NCBI GenBank assembly: GCA_963791225.1
Contig: CAWBRV010000003.1
Location: 372,001 to 436,000 of the forward strand
Source of the DNA: PALSA-612 sp963791225
GTDB lineage: Bacteria > Actinomycetota > Thermoleophilia > Gaiellales > Gaiellaceae
Length of the DNA: 64,000 nucleotides
Direction of reading: 5' to 3'
A program made the translations under genes and the position numbers. The notes beneath the pieces are model-generated. The model was given only the letters and a program-made list of their open reading frames with translations. It was not told where the DNA came from and did not search any database. Numbering within the stretch: the first letter of the stretch is position 1; the number at the start of each line of letters is the position of its first letter. This document shows positions 13,500-22,092 of the stretch, piece after piece.

Positions 13500-15656
13500 G
13501 TGAGACGGCGTGCGAACGTGGGGGCGCTCGCCGGGGCCCTGGTCCTGCTCGCCGCGATCGCGACGCTGCTCGGGCGTCCGGATCGTGGCGCGGCGATTCT
13601 CCGGGCCGACGGTGCCGGCAAGCTCGCGCCGGCGCGTTCGGTGACTCTCGACGAGCGCTCGACCGGCCTCCTCGTGCTGAAGTCGCCCGTGTACTCGCTC
13701 AGGCTCTCGAAGCGGAACGGGGCGATCCTCGACCTGACGGACCTGCCCACCGGGCAGAAGCTCGTCACCGGCACGAACGGGTGCGAGTGGGGTGCGACGG
13801 CCGCGGGCGGCGGCACCTACTCGGGTGGCTGCGCGTTCGCGCCGGGCGCGGCGTCCCAATTCGCGTACAGCTGGGACCCGTCGGCGGCGAACCTGACCAT
13901 GACGTACACGGCCGGGACGGACGCGGAGCAGCACGTCGACGCGGTGGTCACGATCCACGCCGAGGACACCTTCTTCGACCTGTGGCTGACGGTGACGAAC
14001 CACGCCCCGCAGGTGATCCAGACCGTGAACTTCCCGGTCGACCTGTACGCGGACGCCGACCGGGTCCAGGCCGGGTATGCGCCCAACTTCCTCCCCGGCG
14101 TGCGCTTCGGGCCCGGCTTCTTCCAGCGGGTTGGAAACAACGTGTTCACCTATCCGGGCCGGTGGGCGTTCGCCGACTACCTCGCGATCGACGTCGGCGG
14201 GGCGCACCTGGCCATGTACTCGGTCGACCCACCCCCGGCGCCGCTGGCGCCGGTCGACCTCGGCTTCGTCCGCAACGGCACGCCCGTCCCGTGCTCGGGA
14301 CCTTCGTTCTGCATGACGCACGCATTTCACACGTGGGCGGCGACCGGCGGCAGCTGGACGAGCCCCGTCGTACGGATCCGTGTCGGCGAGCCCGTCGAGA
14401 AGACGATCGTCGACTACCGCACGGACAACGGCATCGACGCGTACCCGTCCGCCGCGACGAAGCTCGGGACGCGGCTCGCGACACTCGCCCGCGCGCCGCT
14501 GATCAAGGCAGACATGCAGAAGGGCGAGGTGCCGCCGTTCGCCGACTGGTCAGAGACGCTCGACAGGCTGCCCACCCCGGCGCTGATCCACCCGGTCGCG
14601 TTCGGCCCCGGCGGCTTCGATGCGACCGATCCGGACGTGGTGCCGCCGGACAAGACCGTCGGCACGCTCGACCAGCTCCAGTCGGCGTTCTCGGCCGCCC
14701 GCGACCGGGGCGACCTCGTGATGCCGTACCTGAACGTGAGCTGGTGGAGCCCGGGGTCACCGACCGTGCAGCAGCTCCCGGACGGCGTGACGTCGGCCGG
14801 GCTCGCGGTGCACGACAACACGGGCAAGCCCGCGACCGAGAACTTCAGCGGAGTCGACGGGCTGATCGTCTCGCCGTCCGTCCAGTTCGTGCGCGACCGC
14901 GTCCAGGAGGAGATCGAGCGCTGGCACAAGGACACGCCCGTCGACTGCCTCTTCTTCGACCAGATCGGAGCGCGGCCGTGGCGGTACGACTTCAACCCGG
15001 CTGGGGCGAGCCCGCTCGCGTACTACGACGGCTGGCTGAGCGTGTTCGCTCCCTATTCCGACCGCTGCCTGATGGTCGAGGACGGCTGGGATCGCCTCGG
15101 TGCGTCGTTCTCCGGCTTCGACAGCAGCCTGATGCTGATGCAGCGCGAGTTCGACTGGCTCGACGGGCGCTTCGGCCCGAGCTGGGACACCTTCCCCCTG
15201 GCGCTGTGGCTCCTGCACGACAAGGTGCTGCTGTACCAGCACGATCTCTTCGACGGCACGTTCACTGCCGACCCGGAGATCCTGACCTGGAACCTGGCCT
15301 ACGGGTACGTGCTGTCCTACAACTGGGGCAGCGGGCTCGACGGGCCGTGGCTCGGAATCGTCACCGCGTTCCAGCAGGCGCTCGGGCCCCACTATGCGGG
15401 CGTCGCGCTGACGTCGTACACGCAGCTCGCGGACGGCGTCACGCAGACGCGCTTCGGGACGTACTCCGTGATCGCCAACCGGACGACGTCTCCCTACGGC
15501 GTGGACGGACTCACGATCGCGCCGGGTGGCTTCCTGGCCCGCACCGACGACGGGAGCCTCGTGGCCGGCGAGCTGACGGACGGTTCGGGCACGCGCTACC
15601 GCATCGTCGAGGGCGGCACGGAGACGTTCTCGGTGTCGGTCCCGGCGCCCGGTTAA
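13500..15656 (+). CDS. Secreted glycoside-hydrolase-like protein (DUF6259-type)
   Basis: Exported protein of 718 aa with an N-terminal signal or anchor helix (VGALAGALVLLAAIATLLG, about 7-25). An N-terminal beta-sandwich (about 55-320, sugar-hydrolase supersandwich-like with VYSLRLSKRNGAILDL) precedes a TIM-barrel-like half with DLVMPYLNVSWWSPG, DCLFFDQIGARPWRYD and DRCLMVEDGW. Asp of FFDQIG and Glu-Asp of MVEDGW are the best candidate catalytic acids. A C-terminal beta domain ends the protein. The layout recalls DUF6259 and GH101-like families; the substrate is unknown. GTG start 30 nt after sigH. Confidence 0.6.
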   Translation: MRRRANVGALAGALVLLAAIATLLGRPDRGAAILRADGAGKLAPARSVTLDERSTGLLVLKSPVYSLRLSKRNGAILDLTDLPTGQKLVTGTNGCEWGATAAGGGTYSGGCAFAPGAASQFAYSWDPSAANLTMTYTAGTDAEQHVDAVVTIHAEDTFFDLWLTVTNHAPQVIQTVNFPVDLYADADRVQAGYAPNFLPGVRFGPGFFQRVGNNVFTYPGRWAFADYLAIDVGGAHLAMYSVDPPPAPLAPVDLGFVRNGTPVPCSGPSFCMTHAFHTWAATGGSWTSPVVRIRVGEPVEKTIVDYRTDNGIDAYPSAATKLGTRLATLARAPLIKADMQKGEVPPFADWSETLDRLPTPALIHPVAFGPGGFDATDPDVVPPDKTVGTLDQLQSAFSAARDRGDLVMPYLNVSWWSPGSPTVQQLPDGVTSAGLAVHDNTGKPATENFSGVDGLIVSPSVQFVRDRVQEEIERWHKDTPVDCLFFDQIGARPWRYDFNPAGASPLAYYDGWLSVFAPYSDRCLMVEDGWDRLGASFSGFDSSLMLMQREFDWLDGRFGPSWDTFPLALWLLHDKVLLYQHDLFDGTFTADPEILTWNLAYGYVLSYNWGSGLDGPWLGIVTAFQQALGPHYAGVALTSYTQLADGVTQTRFGTYSVIANRTTSPYGVDGLTIAPGGFLARTDDGSLVAGELTDGSGTRYRIVEGGTETFSVSVPAPG

Positions 15657-15667
15657 GCTGATCGGAC

Positions 15668-15740
15668 GCCGGAGTAGCTCAGCTGGTAGAGCAACGGATT
15701 TGTAATCCGTAGGCCGTGGGTTCGAGTCCCTCCTCCGGCT
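15668..15740 (+). tRNA. tRNA-Thr (TGT anticodon)
   Basis: Complete 73-nt cloverleaf: acceptor stem GCCGGAG (15668-15674) with CTCCGGC (15733-15739), D arm with TAGCTCAGCTGGTAGAGCA, anticodon arm ACGGA-TTTGTAA-TCCGT giving anticodon TGT (reads ACA Thr codons), and a T arm with GGTTCGAGTCC. No CCA is encoded. It stands alone after the glycosidase-like gene. Confidence 0.95.
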
Positions 15741-15841
15741 CTCGCGTGGACGTGAGCCGCCGGACTCGTGGCTCGACGCTTCGACGCCGACCTACGGCGC
15801 GGAAGACTCGAGGCGGCGCAGTTCAGCGGAGGTCGAGACCG

Positions 15842-16856
15842 TCAGGCGTGATCGAGCGCCTGCTCGAGGTCGGCCCAGAGCGTCTCGACGTCCTCGATCC
15901 CGACGCTGAGCCGCAGCAGGCCGGGCGGCACGCGGTCGCCCTCCCAGCGGAAGCGGCCCTCGATCGTCGAGTCGACGCCGCCGAGGCTGGTGGCGTTGCG
16001 CGATCAGACGCGTCGACGTCTCGACGCGCCGGGCGGCGTCCGCGTCGGCCACGTCGAACGAGAGCAGGCCGCCGAAGCCGCCCTGCATGTACCGAGCGGC
16101 GAGCGGATCGGGGCCGAGCCCGGGATAGCGCACGACCTCGACCCGCGGGTGCGCGGCGAGGCGTCGCGCGAACTCGAGAGCGCTCTCCGACTGTCGCAGC
16201 ACGCGCAGCTCGAGCGTCTTCAAGCTCCGCAGCAGGAGCCAGGCCGCGTCAGGGTAGGCGATCGCTCCCGTCTGCATCCGCGTCGCCTTGAGGTCGGCGT
16301 GGAGCGCCTCGTCCCGGCAGACGAGTGCGCCGAGCAGCGTGTCGTGGTGGCCGCCGAGGTACTTCGTGACCGAGTGGAGCACGACGTCGACGCCGTGCTC
16401 GAGCGGCCGGCAGAGGACGGGCGTTGCGGCGGTCGCGTCGCAGACGACGGGCGCGGGATGGGCCGCCGCCGCCTCGAGGTCGGGCACGGTCAGCAGCGGG
16501 TTCCCGGGGATCTCGATCCAGACCAGGTCGGCATCGTCGGGCGGTGAGCCCGCCTGGTCGTACTCGACGTAGCGAACGCCCCAGGGCGCGAGCAGCTCGA
16601 AGAGCCTCGTCGTCCCGTAGTAGCAGCCCTCGCCGAGTGCGATCATCTTGCCCGGCCCGGAGAGGCGGAGCACGGCGGCGGTGGCGGCCGCCATCCCGGA
16701 GGCGAAGAGCAGCGCCTGTCCGCCGTCGAGCGTGCCGAGTGCCTCCTCCGCGGCGACGCCGGTCGGATGGTCGAAGCGCGAGTACGAGAACGCGCCCAGC
16801 TCGCCGTCCTCGTACGGCCAGCGGGTCGACCGGTCGAGTCCTGGCTGCTCGCTCAT
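15842..16856 (-). pseudogene. Cys/Met-metabolism PLP-dependent enzyme (cystathionine gamma-synthase-like), frameshifted
   Basis: Fold-type I PLP enzyme of the trans-sulfuration family, handling homoserine-, cysteine- or methionine-type substrates. Visible motifs: YSRFDHPTG (usual YSRxxNPT), ALLFASGMAAATA, CYYGTTR, IPGNPLL, VVCDATAATP, and the PLP lysine motif HSVTKYLGGH. The frame from ATG 16856 loses homology after STRLIA. One base further on (extra C near 15996-16001) the family sequence resumes as NATSLGGVDSTIEGR and runs to TGA at 15842-15844 (DLEQALDHA). The break is either a real frameshift or a base-call insertion. Divergent from the DUF2182 gene across 21 bp. Confidence 0.75.
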
Positions 16857-16864
16857 GTGCGTAT

Positions 16865-16870
16865 TACCCT
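16865..16870 (+). promoter_or_regulatory. -10 box for the DUF2182 gene
   Basis: TACCCT ends 7 nt before ATG 16878 (leaderless spacing). It overlaps TAATAC on the other strand, a possible -10 for the PLP enzyme. Confidence 0.45.
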
Positions 16871-16877
16871 TCCGTCG

Positions 16878-17819
16878 ATGCGCGCGCTCTCGCGTCCCGT
16901 CCCGCTCGCCGCGCTCGTGCTCGCGGGCGCCCTCGCCGCCTGGATTATCACGGTGCAGCGGATGCGCGGGATGGATGCCGGGCCCGGCACCGACCTGGGT
17001 GGCCTCGGCTGGTACGTCGGCATCTGGGTGACGATGATGGCGGCGATGATGCTGCCGTCGGCGGCGCCGATGGTGCTGCTGTTCGCGAAGGTCTCGGGCG
17101 AGCGGGCGCGGCGTGGCCAGGCGGAGCTCGTGCCGACGTGGATCTTCGTCGCGGGCTACCTCGCCGCGTGGACCGCCTACGGGCTCGTCGCCTACGGCGC
17201 CTACCGCGCGGTCGTCTCGGCCGGCACGGACTGGCTGGCGTGGGAGCGGTCTGGACGGTACGTGGCCGGTGGGGCGTTGATCGCCGCCGCCGTCTACCAG
17301 CTGACGCCGCTCAAGGACGTCTGCCTGCGGCATTGCCGCTCGCCGCTCCACTTCATCCTCCACGGCTGGCGCGAGGGTCGCGTCGGCGCCTTTCGCATGG
17401 GAGTCGAGCACGGCGCGTACTGCGTGGGCTGCTGCTGGGGCCTGATGCTGGCCCTGTTCGCGCTCGGCGTGATGAGCCTGTTCTGGATGGCGGTCGTGGC
17501 CGTCGCGATCCTGGTCGAGAAGGTCACCCCGCAGGGCGAGCGGCTGGCGCGCCTGTTCGCGGTCGCGCTCGTCGCGCTCGGCATCTGGGTGGCGTCGGCG
17601 CCGGCGAGCGTCCCCGGTCTCGTCCAGCCCGATTCGCACGGCGCCGATCTCGCGCGGATGCGCATGATGGGCATGAAGCCCGGGACGACGCCGATGCGGG
17701 GCATGCAGCCGGCGAAGACGCGGATGCAGGACATGAAGCCCAAGAAGACGCAGATGCAGGGTATGAAGCCGGCGCCCGGCAGGATGTCTGCGACGACGCC
17801 GTCGATGAATACGCCCTAG
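16878..17819 (+). CDS. DUF2182 integral membrane protein with Met-rich C-terminal repeats
   Basis: Polytopic membrane protein of 313 aa in the DUF2182 (COG5486, predicted metal-binding) family. Signatures are MMAAMMLPSAAPMVLLF (about 52-68) and VEHGAYCVGCCWGLMLALF (about 175-195), with 6-7 hydrophobic helices. After the last helix comes a soluble tail with a tandem 10-residue repeat: GMKPGTTPMR, GMQPAKTRMQ, DMKPKKTQMQ, GMKPAPGRM (about 265-303). Met spacing of this kind resembles copper-binding Met motifs, so a metal role is a reasonable guess; no member is well characterised. The ATG at 16878 fits the -10 box. Confidence 0.75.
   Translation: MRALSRPVPLAALVLAGALAAWIITVQRMRGMDAGPGTDLGGLGWYVGIWVTMMAAMMLPSAAPMVLLFAKVSGERARRGQAELVPTWIFVAGYLAAWTAYGLVAYGAYRAVVSAGTDWLAWERSGRYVAGGALIAAAVYQLTPLKDVCLRHCRSPLHFILHGWREGRVGAFRMGVEHGAYCVGCCWGLMLALFALGVMSLFWMAVVAVAILVEKVTPQGERLARLFAVALVALGIWVASAPASVPGLVQPDSHGADLARMRMMGMKPGTTPMRGMQPAKTRMQDMKPKKTQMQGMKPAPGRMSATTPSMNTP
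17670..17787 (+). repeat. Imperfect 30-bp tandem repeat encoding Met/Lys decapeptides
   Basis: Four imperfect 30-bp units with the coding pattern GMKPxKTxMQ. They form the C-terminal tail of the DUF2182 protein. Confidence 0.8.
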
Positions 17820-17825
17820 TACGCT
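17820..17825 (+). promoter_or_regulatory. -10 box for the carboxylase beta subunit
   Basis: TACGCT ends 6 nt before GTG 17832 and overlaps the DUF2182 stop codon by its first base. The same hexamer at the same distance precedes the cupin and Fpg/Nei starts. Confidence 0.5.
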
Positions 17826-17831
17826 CCGCCC

Positions 17832-19398
17832 GTGGCCGCGACCGAGGATTCGACGCAAGCGAAGCTCGAGCAGATGCTCGCGCACCGGGAGGACGCGCTC
17901 CATCAGAGCAGCGAGCGCGCGGTCGAGCGGCAGCGCTCGCAGGGGAAGCTGCTCGCGCGCGAGCGGGTCGAGAAGCTGCTCGACCCCGGCTCGTTCGTCG
18001 AACTCGACCGCTACGTGCGCCACCGCGAGGTCGAGTTCGGCATGCGCGAGAAGCGGCCCTGGGGCGACGCGGTCGTCACGGGCCACGGGACGATCCTGGG
18101 GCGCAGGGTGTTCGTCTTCTCGCAGGACTTCACGATCTTCGGCGGCTCGCTGTCCGAGGTCTTCGCCGAGAAGATCTGCAAGGTCATGGACATGGCCGTC
18201 AAGTACGGCTGTCCCGCTGATCGGGATCAACGACTCCGGCGGTGCGCGGATCCAGGAGGGTGTCGTCTCGCTGGCGGGCTACGCGGAGATCTTCTGGCGC
18301 AACGTGCAGGCCTCGGGCGTGGTGCCGCAGATCTCGCTCGTGATGGGGCCCTGCGCAGGCGGGGCCGTGTACTCCCCGGCCATGACCGACTTCGTCTTCA
18401 TGGTCGAGGGGTCGTCCTACATGTTCATCACGGGCCCCGACGTGGTGAAGACGGTCACCGGCGAGGAGGTCACGTTCGAGGAGCTCGGCGGCGCGACGAC
18501 GCACGCGACGAAATCGGGGGTCGCGCAGTTCATCTCCGGCGACGAGGAGGCCTGCCTCGAGGACGCGCGCTACCTGCTCTCGTTCCTGCCGCAGAACAAC
18601 CTCGAGCCGGCGCCGTTCTCGCCGCCGTCCGATCCGGTCGACCGGGAGGAGGAGACGCTGGACACGCTGATCCCGGACGACCCGGCCAAGCCGTACGACA
18701 TCAAGCGCGTGATCGAGCTCGTCGTCGACGACGGCGACTACCTCGAGGTGCACGAGCGCTTCGCCGAGAACATCGTCTGCTGCTTCGCGCGGCTCGGCGG
18801 GCACCCCGTCGGCGTGGTCGGGAACCAGCCGAGGTCACTCGCGGGCGTGCTCGACATCGACTCGTCGGTCAAGGCGGCGCGCTTCGTGCGCACCTGCGAC
18901 GCCTTCAACATCCCGCTCGTGACCTTCGTGGACGTGCCCGGCTTCCTGCCGGGGACGGCTCAGGAGTGGGGCGGGATCATCCGCCACGGCGCCAAGCTGC
19001 TCTACGCCTACTGCGAGGCGACGGTCCCGAAGCTGGCCGTGATCACGCGCAAGGCCTACGGCGGGGCGTACGATGTCATGAGCTCGAAGCACATCCGCGC
19101 GGACTTCAACTTCGCCTGGCCGACCGCCGAGGTGGCCGTGATGGGCCCGGAGGGCGCGGTCAACATCGTCTTCCGCCGCGAGCTCGAGGAGGCCGACGAC
19201 GCGGAGGGCCGGCGCGCCGAGCTGATCGACGACTACCGCGAGCGCTTCGCGAACCCGCTCGTCGCCGCCGAGCGCGGGTACGTGGACGACGTGATCGAGC
19301 CGCGCCGCACGCGGCCGCTGCTGATCCAGGCGCTGGAGACGAGCCTCTCGAAACGTGAGAAGCGGCCGCCGCGCAAGCACGGAAACATCCCGCTCTGA
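17832..19398 (+). pseudogene. pccB: Acyl-CoA (propionyl/acetyl-CoA) carboxylase beta subunit, frameshifted
   Basis: Carboxyltransferase subunit of biotin-dependent acyl-CoA carboxylase, which transfers CO2 from carboxybiotin to acetyl- or propionyl-CoA. The first part (GTG 17832) gives GKLLARERVEKLLDPGSF and FSQDFTIFGGSLSEVFAEKI, then reads KYGCPADRDQ. One base later the family sequence continues: LIGINDSGGARIQEGVVSL, MGPCAGGAVYSPAMTDF, VDVPGFLPGTAQEWGGIIRH, KAYGGAYDVMSSKHI. One extra base, probably the G at 18216 in CCCGCTG, breaks the frame; corrected length is about 521 aa. A second, unbroken copy is not in this window. Interruption of a gene usually essential for fatty-acid supply argues for a sequence error. 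Confidence 0.88.
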
Positions 19399-19404
19399 CC
19401 CCGC

Positions 19405-19869
19405 CTAGTCCTCGCCGTCCCAGTAGTCGAGGGTCGGCCCCGGCCGGCCGAGCATGATCCGCTCTCCGGCGACGCTCCTGGCCCCGATCTTCCCGCTGTC
19501 CGGGTACTCGACGATCTCCGGCACGATCAGCGTCGAGATCATCAGGACACGGACCGGCGAGTCCGTGCGGTTGCTGACCTGGTGCAACCCGTCCTTCCCG
19601 CGCCGGAAGCAGACCACGTCGCCCTCGGCGAGCTCCCGTTCGCCCTCGGGGGAGCGCAGCGTCGGGCTCCCGCGCACGACGAGGAGCCACTCCTCGTTGG
19701 CGTGATGTGTGTGGTACGGCCAGAGCGTGTTCCCCGGCTCGAGCTCGTAGAGACCCCCGCCGATCAGCTCCGCGTTCAGCCGTGCGCCGACCAAGGCGGC
19801 CTTCGAGCGCCAGCCCTCGCGCTCCTCCGTGCTGTCCCACTCGTCGCCCTGGAGATTGAAGACGTCGAT
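19405..19869 (-). CDS. Cupin-domain protein (apparent ATC start)
   Basis: Single-domain beta-barrel cupin, 154 aa. Metal-binding motif 1 is PYHTHHANEEWLLVVRG (His, His, Glu) and motif 2 is DGLHQVSNRTDSPVRV (His). No catalytic partner identifies a substrate; such cupins act as sugar-phosphate binding or dioxygenase-like proteins. A usual start (TTG, complement 19792-19794) gives 129 aa. However, 25 further in-frame codons upstream encode family-like sequence (DVFNLQGDEWDSTEE) and begin at an ATC exactly 6 nt after TACGCT, the leaderless spacing. The only in-frame upstream codon of note is TAG. The stop is 6 bp from the stop of the convergent carboxylase gene. Confidence 0.72.
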   Translation of the reverse strand: MDVFNLQGDEWDSTEEREGWRSKAALVGARLNAELIGGGLYELEPGNTLWPYHTHHANEEWLLVVRGSPTLRSPEGERELAEGDVVCFRRGKDGLHQVSNRTDSPVRVLMISTLIVPEIVEYPDSGKIGARSVAGERIMLGRPGPTLDYWDGED

Positions 19870-19875
19870 TCCGGA

Positions 19876-19881
19876 AGCGTA
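19876..19881 (-). promoter_or_regulatory. -10 box for the cupin gene
   Basis: TACGCT on the - strand, ending 6 nt before the ATC codon at 19869. It is identical in sequence and spacing to the pccB box. Confidence 0.45.
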
Positions 19882-19901
19882 CTAGCGGACGACGGTACTT
19901 C

Positions 19902-21002
19902 TCACCACACGGCCCGGCGGCTGCGCAAGGCGGAGTCGAACGTCATCGCGCCGTAGAGGCAGCCCGCGAGCGGGAGTGTGAGCGCCCAGGCGGGGTTGAG
20001 GCGGAAGTAACGGATCGTCGGGAGGTAGAGGGCCGTCATCAGGACCCACGCGGCGGCGGCAGCGACGAGCGTCACACCCGAGCCGCCGGCGATGCCCACG
20101 ATCGTGAGGGCGGGCGGCAGTGGGAAGAGCAGGACGAGCAGCGCGAGCGTGACCGCGAGCAGCGACCAGGAGTGCCGCAGTTCCGTGAACGCGGTGCGGC
20201 GGACCATCCGCCAGACGCCGCGGAGGTCGTGCTCGCGGAGGCTCTCGACGTCGGCGCGGCTGACGGAGAGGCGGATCGGACCGAGCGGCTTGACGGCACG
20301 CGCCAGGCTGACGTCGTCGATCACGCGGTCGCGGATCGCGGCGAAGCCGCCCGCCTGCTCGAGCGCGTCCCGGCGCAGGAGCACGCACCCGCCCGCCGCG
20401 GCCGCGACCCGGCCGCGCGGGTCGTTCACGCGCCGCATCGGGTAGAGCAGGTTGAAGAAGAGGACGAAGGGCGGGATCAGAAGCCGCTCGGCCGGTGCCC
20501 GGCACCGGAGTCGTGCCATGCGGCTGTTCAGCGCCAGGCCCGCAGCCTCGCTCTCGGCGACGAGCCGACGCAGCGAGCCTGGGGCGTGACGGATGTCGGC
20601 GTCCGTCAGCAGGTAGTAGTCGGGCTCGCCGGCGTGACGTGCCGCCTGCTCGAGCGCCCACACCTTGCCGACCCAGCCGTCCGGCAGTTCGGTGCCAGGC
20701 ACGTACCTGGCACCACTGCTGCGCACGATCTCCGCGGTGCGGTCGGTCGAGCGGTCGTCGACCGCGACCAGGTGCCAGGCACCGGGATAGTCCTGCGCCA
20801 GCAGAGCGGGCAGCGTCTCGGGCAGCAGTTCGGCCTCGTTCCGGGCCGGGACGAGGACGGTGACCGAGGGCCAGCCCGCGGGCTCGGGAGGCGGCGGCTC
20901 GTCCTCCGCGATCGGCCGCAGATCCCACGCCCGCGCTGTGCCGCAGAGCACGCCGATCCACCCGGCGAGCGAGGCGATCGCGAGTCCGGCGAGGACGAGC
21001 AC
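19902..21002 (-). CDS. Family 2 glycosyltransferase, HpnB-like
   Basis: Membrane-bound GT-A glycosyltransferase of 366 aa, similar to hopanoid-associated HpnB. One N-terminal TM helix (about 1-22) is followed by the catalytic domain: VTVLVPARNEAELL, VDDRSTDRTAEI, YYLLTDADIRHAPGSL (DxD-type metal site), GGCVLLRRDALEQAGGF and IDDVSLARAVK. Two or three C-terminal TM segments (about 270-345) complete it. The acceptor lipid is unknown; no hopanoid genes are adjacent. The gene contains three copies of the dispersed palindrome within 290 bp, read as codons such as VPGT. It is followed by the cupin gene on the same strand. Confidence 0.8.
   Translation of the reverse strand: MLVLAGLAIASLAGWIGVLCGTARAWDLRPIAEDEPPPPEPAGWPSVTVLVPARNEAELLPETLPALLAQDYPGAWHLVAVDDRSTDRTAEIVRSSGARYVPGTELPDGWVGKVWALEQAARHAGEPDYYLLTDADIRHAPGSLRRLVAESEAAGLALNSRMARLRCRAPAERLLIPPFVLFFNLLYPMRRVNDPRGRVAAAAGGCVLLRRDALEQAGGFAAIRDRVIDDVSLARAVKPLGPIRLSVSRADVESLREHDLRGVWRMVRRTAFTELRHSWSLLAVTLALLVLLFPLPPALTIVGIAGGSGVTLVAAAAAWVLMTALYLPTIRYFRLNPAWALTLPLAGCLYGAMTFDSALRSRRAVW
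20494..20506. repeat. Palindromic repeat unit (C-centre variant)
   Basis: GGTGCCCGGCACC inside the glycosyltransferase gene. Variant of the GTGCCTGGCAC element. Confidence 0.5.
20691..20714. repeat. Palindromic repeat, inverted double copy
   Basis: GGTGCCAGGCACG joined to TACCTGGCACC, a nearly perfect 24-bp palindrome in coding sequence of the glycosyltransferase. Confidence 0.65.
20771..20783. repeat. Palindromic repeat unit
   Basis: GGTGCCAGGCACC, the third copy within the glycosyltransferase gene. Confidence 0.6.
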
Positions 21003-21020
21003 GGCCGGACTCTGACAGTG

Positions 21021-22046
21021 CTACTCGAGGCCCGCCTCTGCCAGCGGCCTTCGTGCCCAGGCGAAGCTCGTGGCGTAGTAGCCGGTGGCGATCGGGGCGA
21101 GCGCGACACCCTGGCCGCTCGAGTGGATCATCCAGCCGCCGCCGAGGAAGATGCCGGCGTGGTAGACCTGCGCCGGCTTCGAGCGCGGGCCTTTCGAGCC
21201 GAAGAAGAGGATGTCGCCGGGCTCGAGGCTCGCGAACGGGATGCGCTGCGATGCCGGCACCTCACCACTCATCGCATAGGTCGTGCGCCCCTTGAGCGAG
21301 TCTGCGAGCGGCGTGCCGGCGGCGTAGCTCGCCAGCTTGTAGAGGCGCCAGACGAAGCCGGAGCAGTCGAAGCCGCCGGGAACAGCCTTGCCGAGCACGG
21401 TCTGCGGCTTCTCGCTCGTTCCGGCGAACACGTACGGGTAGCCGATCAGCGACACCGCCTGCTTGAGGATCGTCTGCTGCCAGCCGGTCACGAAGGGCAC
21501 CGAGATCGTCGCCGAGAGGCTGGTCACGTACTGCTTCTCCGAGCCCTGCCAGCCGAGGATCCTGGCCGCCGAGTACGCGGCCTCGGCACGCGAGGCGACG
21601 GAGGACGGGGCGGGCTCGAGGTACTCCTGTGACCGCGGGTGGTCGGTGCGGAAGCCGAGCAGGCGCGCGACGACCTCCGGGCCGAAGCGGGCGGGAGGAT
21701 TGAGGCCGGCGGCAACGAGGGCGGCGCGGAAGCGGGCGGCGGCTGCGCCGAGTCCCTCGCCGCGGACGAGGGCGGCGTCGAGCTGGGCGATCGTGACCGT
21801 CGCTCCCGGATCGGCGGGCGGGACGGCGGGCTTCCCTGTCAGGCCGGCCACGAGATCGGCGAGATCTCCTGCGGTCAGCGGGTCGTCGGGCCGGAAGGCG
21901 GCCCGGTCGCCGCCCAGGAGGCCGGCCGCGGTAACGGTCCGGATCTGAGGCTCATCCCACGCGCTCGTACGCGGAGACGCGAGGCCGGCCACGGGCGCTC
22001 CCAGCGCGCATGCGGCGGCAACGGCTATGGCGACGAACCGACCCAC
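21021..22046 (-). CDS. Secreted SLH-domain NlpC/P60 cell-wall hydrolase
   Basis: Exported peptidoglycan hydrolase of 341 aa. A signal peptide (VGRFVAIAVAAACALGAPVAG) leads to an SLH-like envelope-anchoring region (ITVTAAGLLGG-like start, DDPLTAGDLADLVAGL, about 40-140). The C-terminal NlpC/P60 domain has the catalytic triad motifs FDCSGFVW (Cys), VYHAGIFLGGG (His) and MIHSSGQG (third polar residue), plus LEPGDILFF. It should cleave within wall peptides (D,L-endopeptidase type). GTG 22046 is the only usual in-frame start before the signal peptide; a very strong AAAGGAGG at 22073-22080 lies 26 nt upstream, too far for it. Divergent from the small acidic protein. Confidence 0.8.
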   Translation of the reverse strand: MGRFVAIAVAAACALGAPVAGLASPRTSAWDEPQIRTVTAAGLLGGDRAAFRPDDPLTAGDLADLVAGLTGKPAVPPADPGATVTIAQLDAALVRGEGLGAAAARFRAALVAAGLNPPARFGPEVVARLLGFRTDHPRSQEYLEPAPSSVASRAEAAYSAARILGWQGSEKQYVTSLSATISVPFVTGWQQTILKQAVSLIGYPYVFAGTSEKPQTVLGKAVPGGFDCSGFVWRLYKLASYAAGTPLADSLKGRTTYAMSGEVPASQRIPFASLEPGDILFFGSKGPRSKPAQVYHAGIFLGGGWMIHSSGQGVALAPIATGYYATSFAWARRPLAEAGLE

Positions 22047-22079
22047 TCGTCGGGCATCGTCCGAAGCGTGCGCCTCCTT

Positions 22080-22085
22080 TAGGCT
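22080..22085 (+). promoter_or_regulatory. -10 box for the 51-aa protein
   Basis: TAGGCT ends 7 nt before GTG 22093, leaderless spacing. Confidence 0.45.
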
Positions 22086-22092
22086 CAACGGC

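Noticed and set aside
22047..22080. ATG at 22055-22057 behind AAAGGAGG as the start of the NlpC/P60 gene
   Set aside because: It opens a different frame that stops after ten codons. The GTG at 22046 is in frame with the signal peptide.
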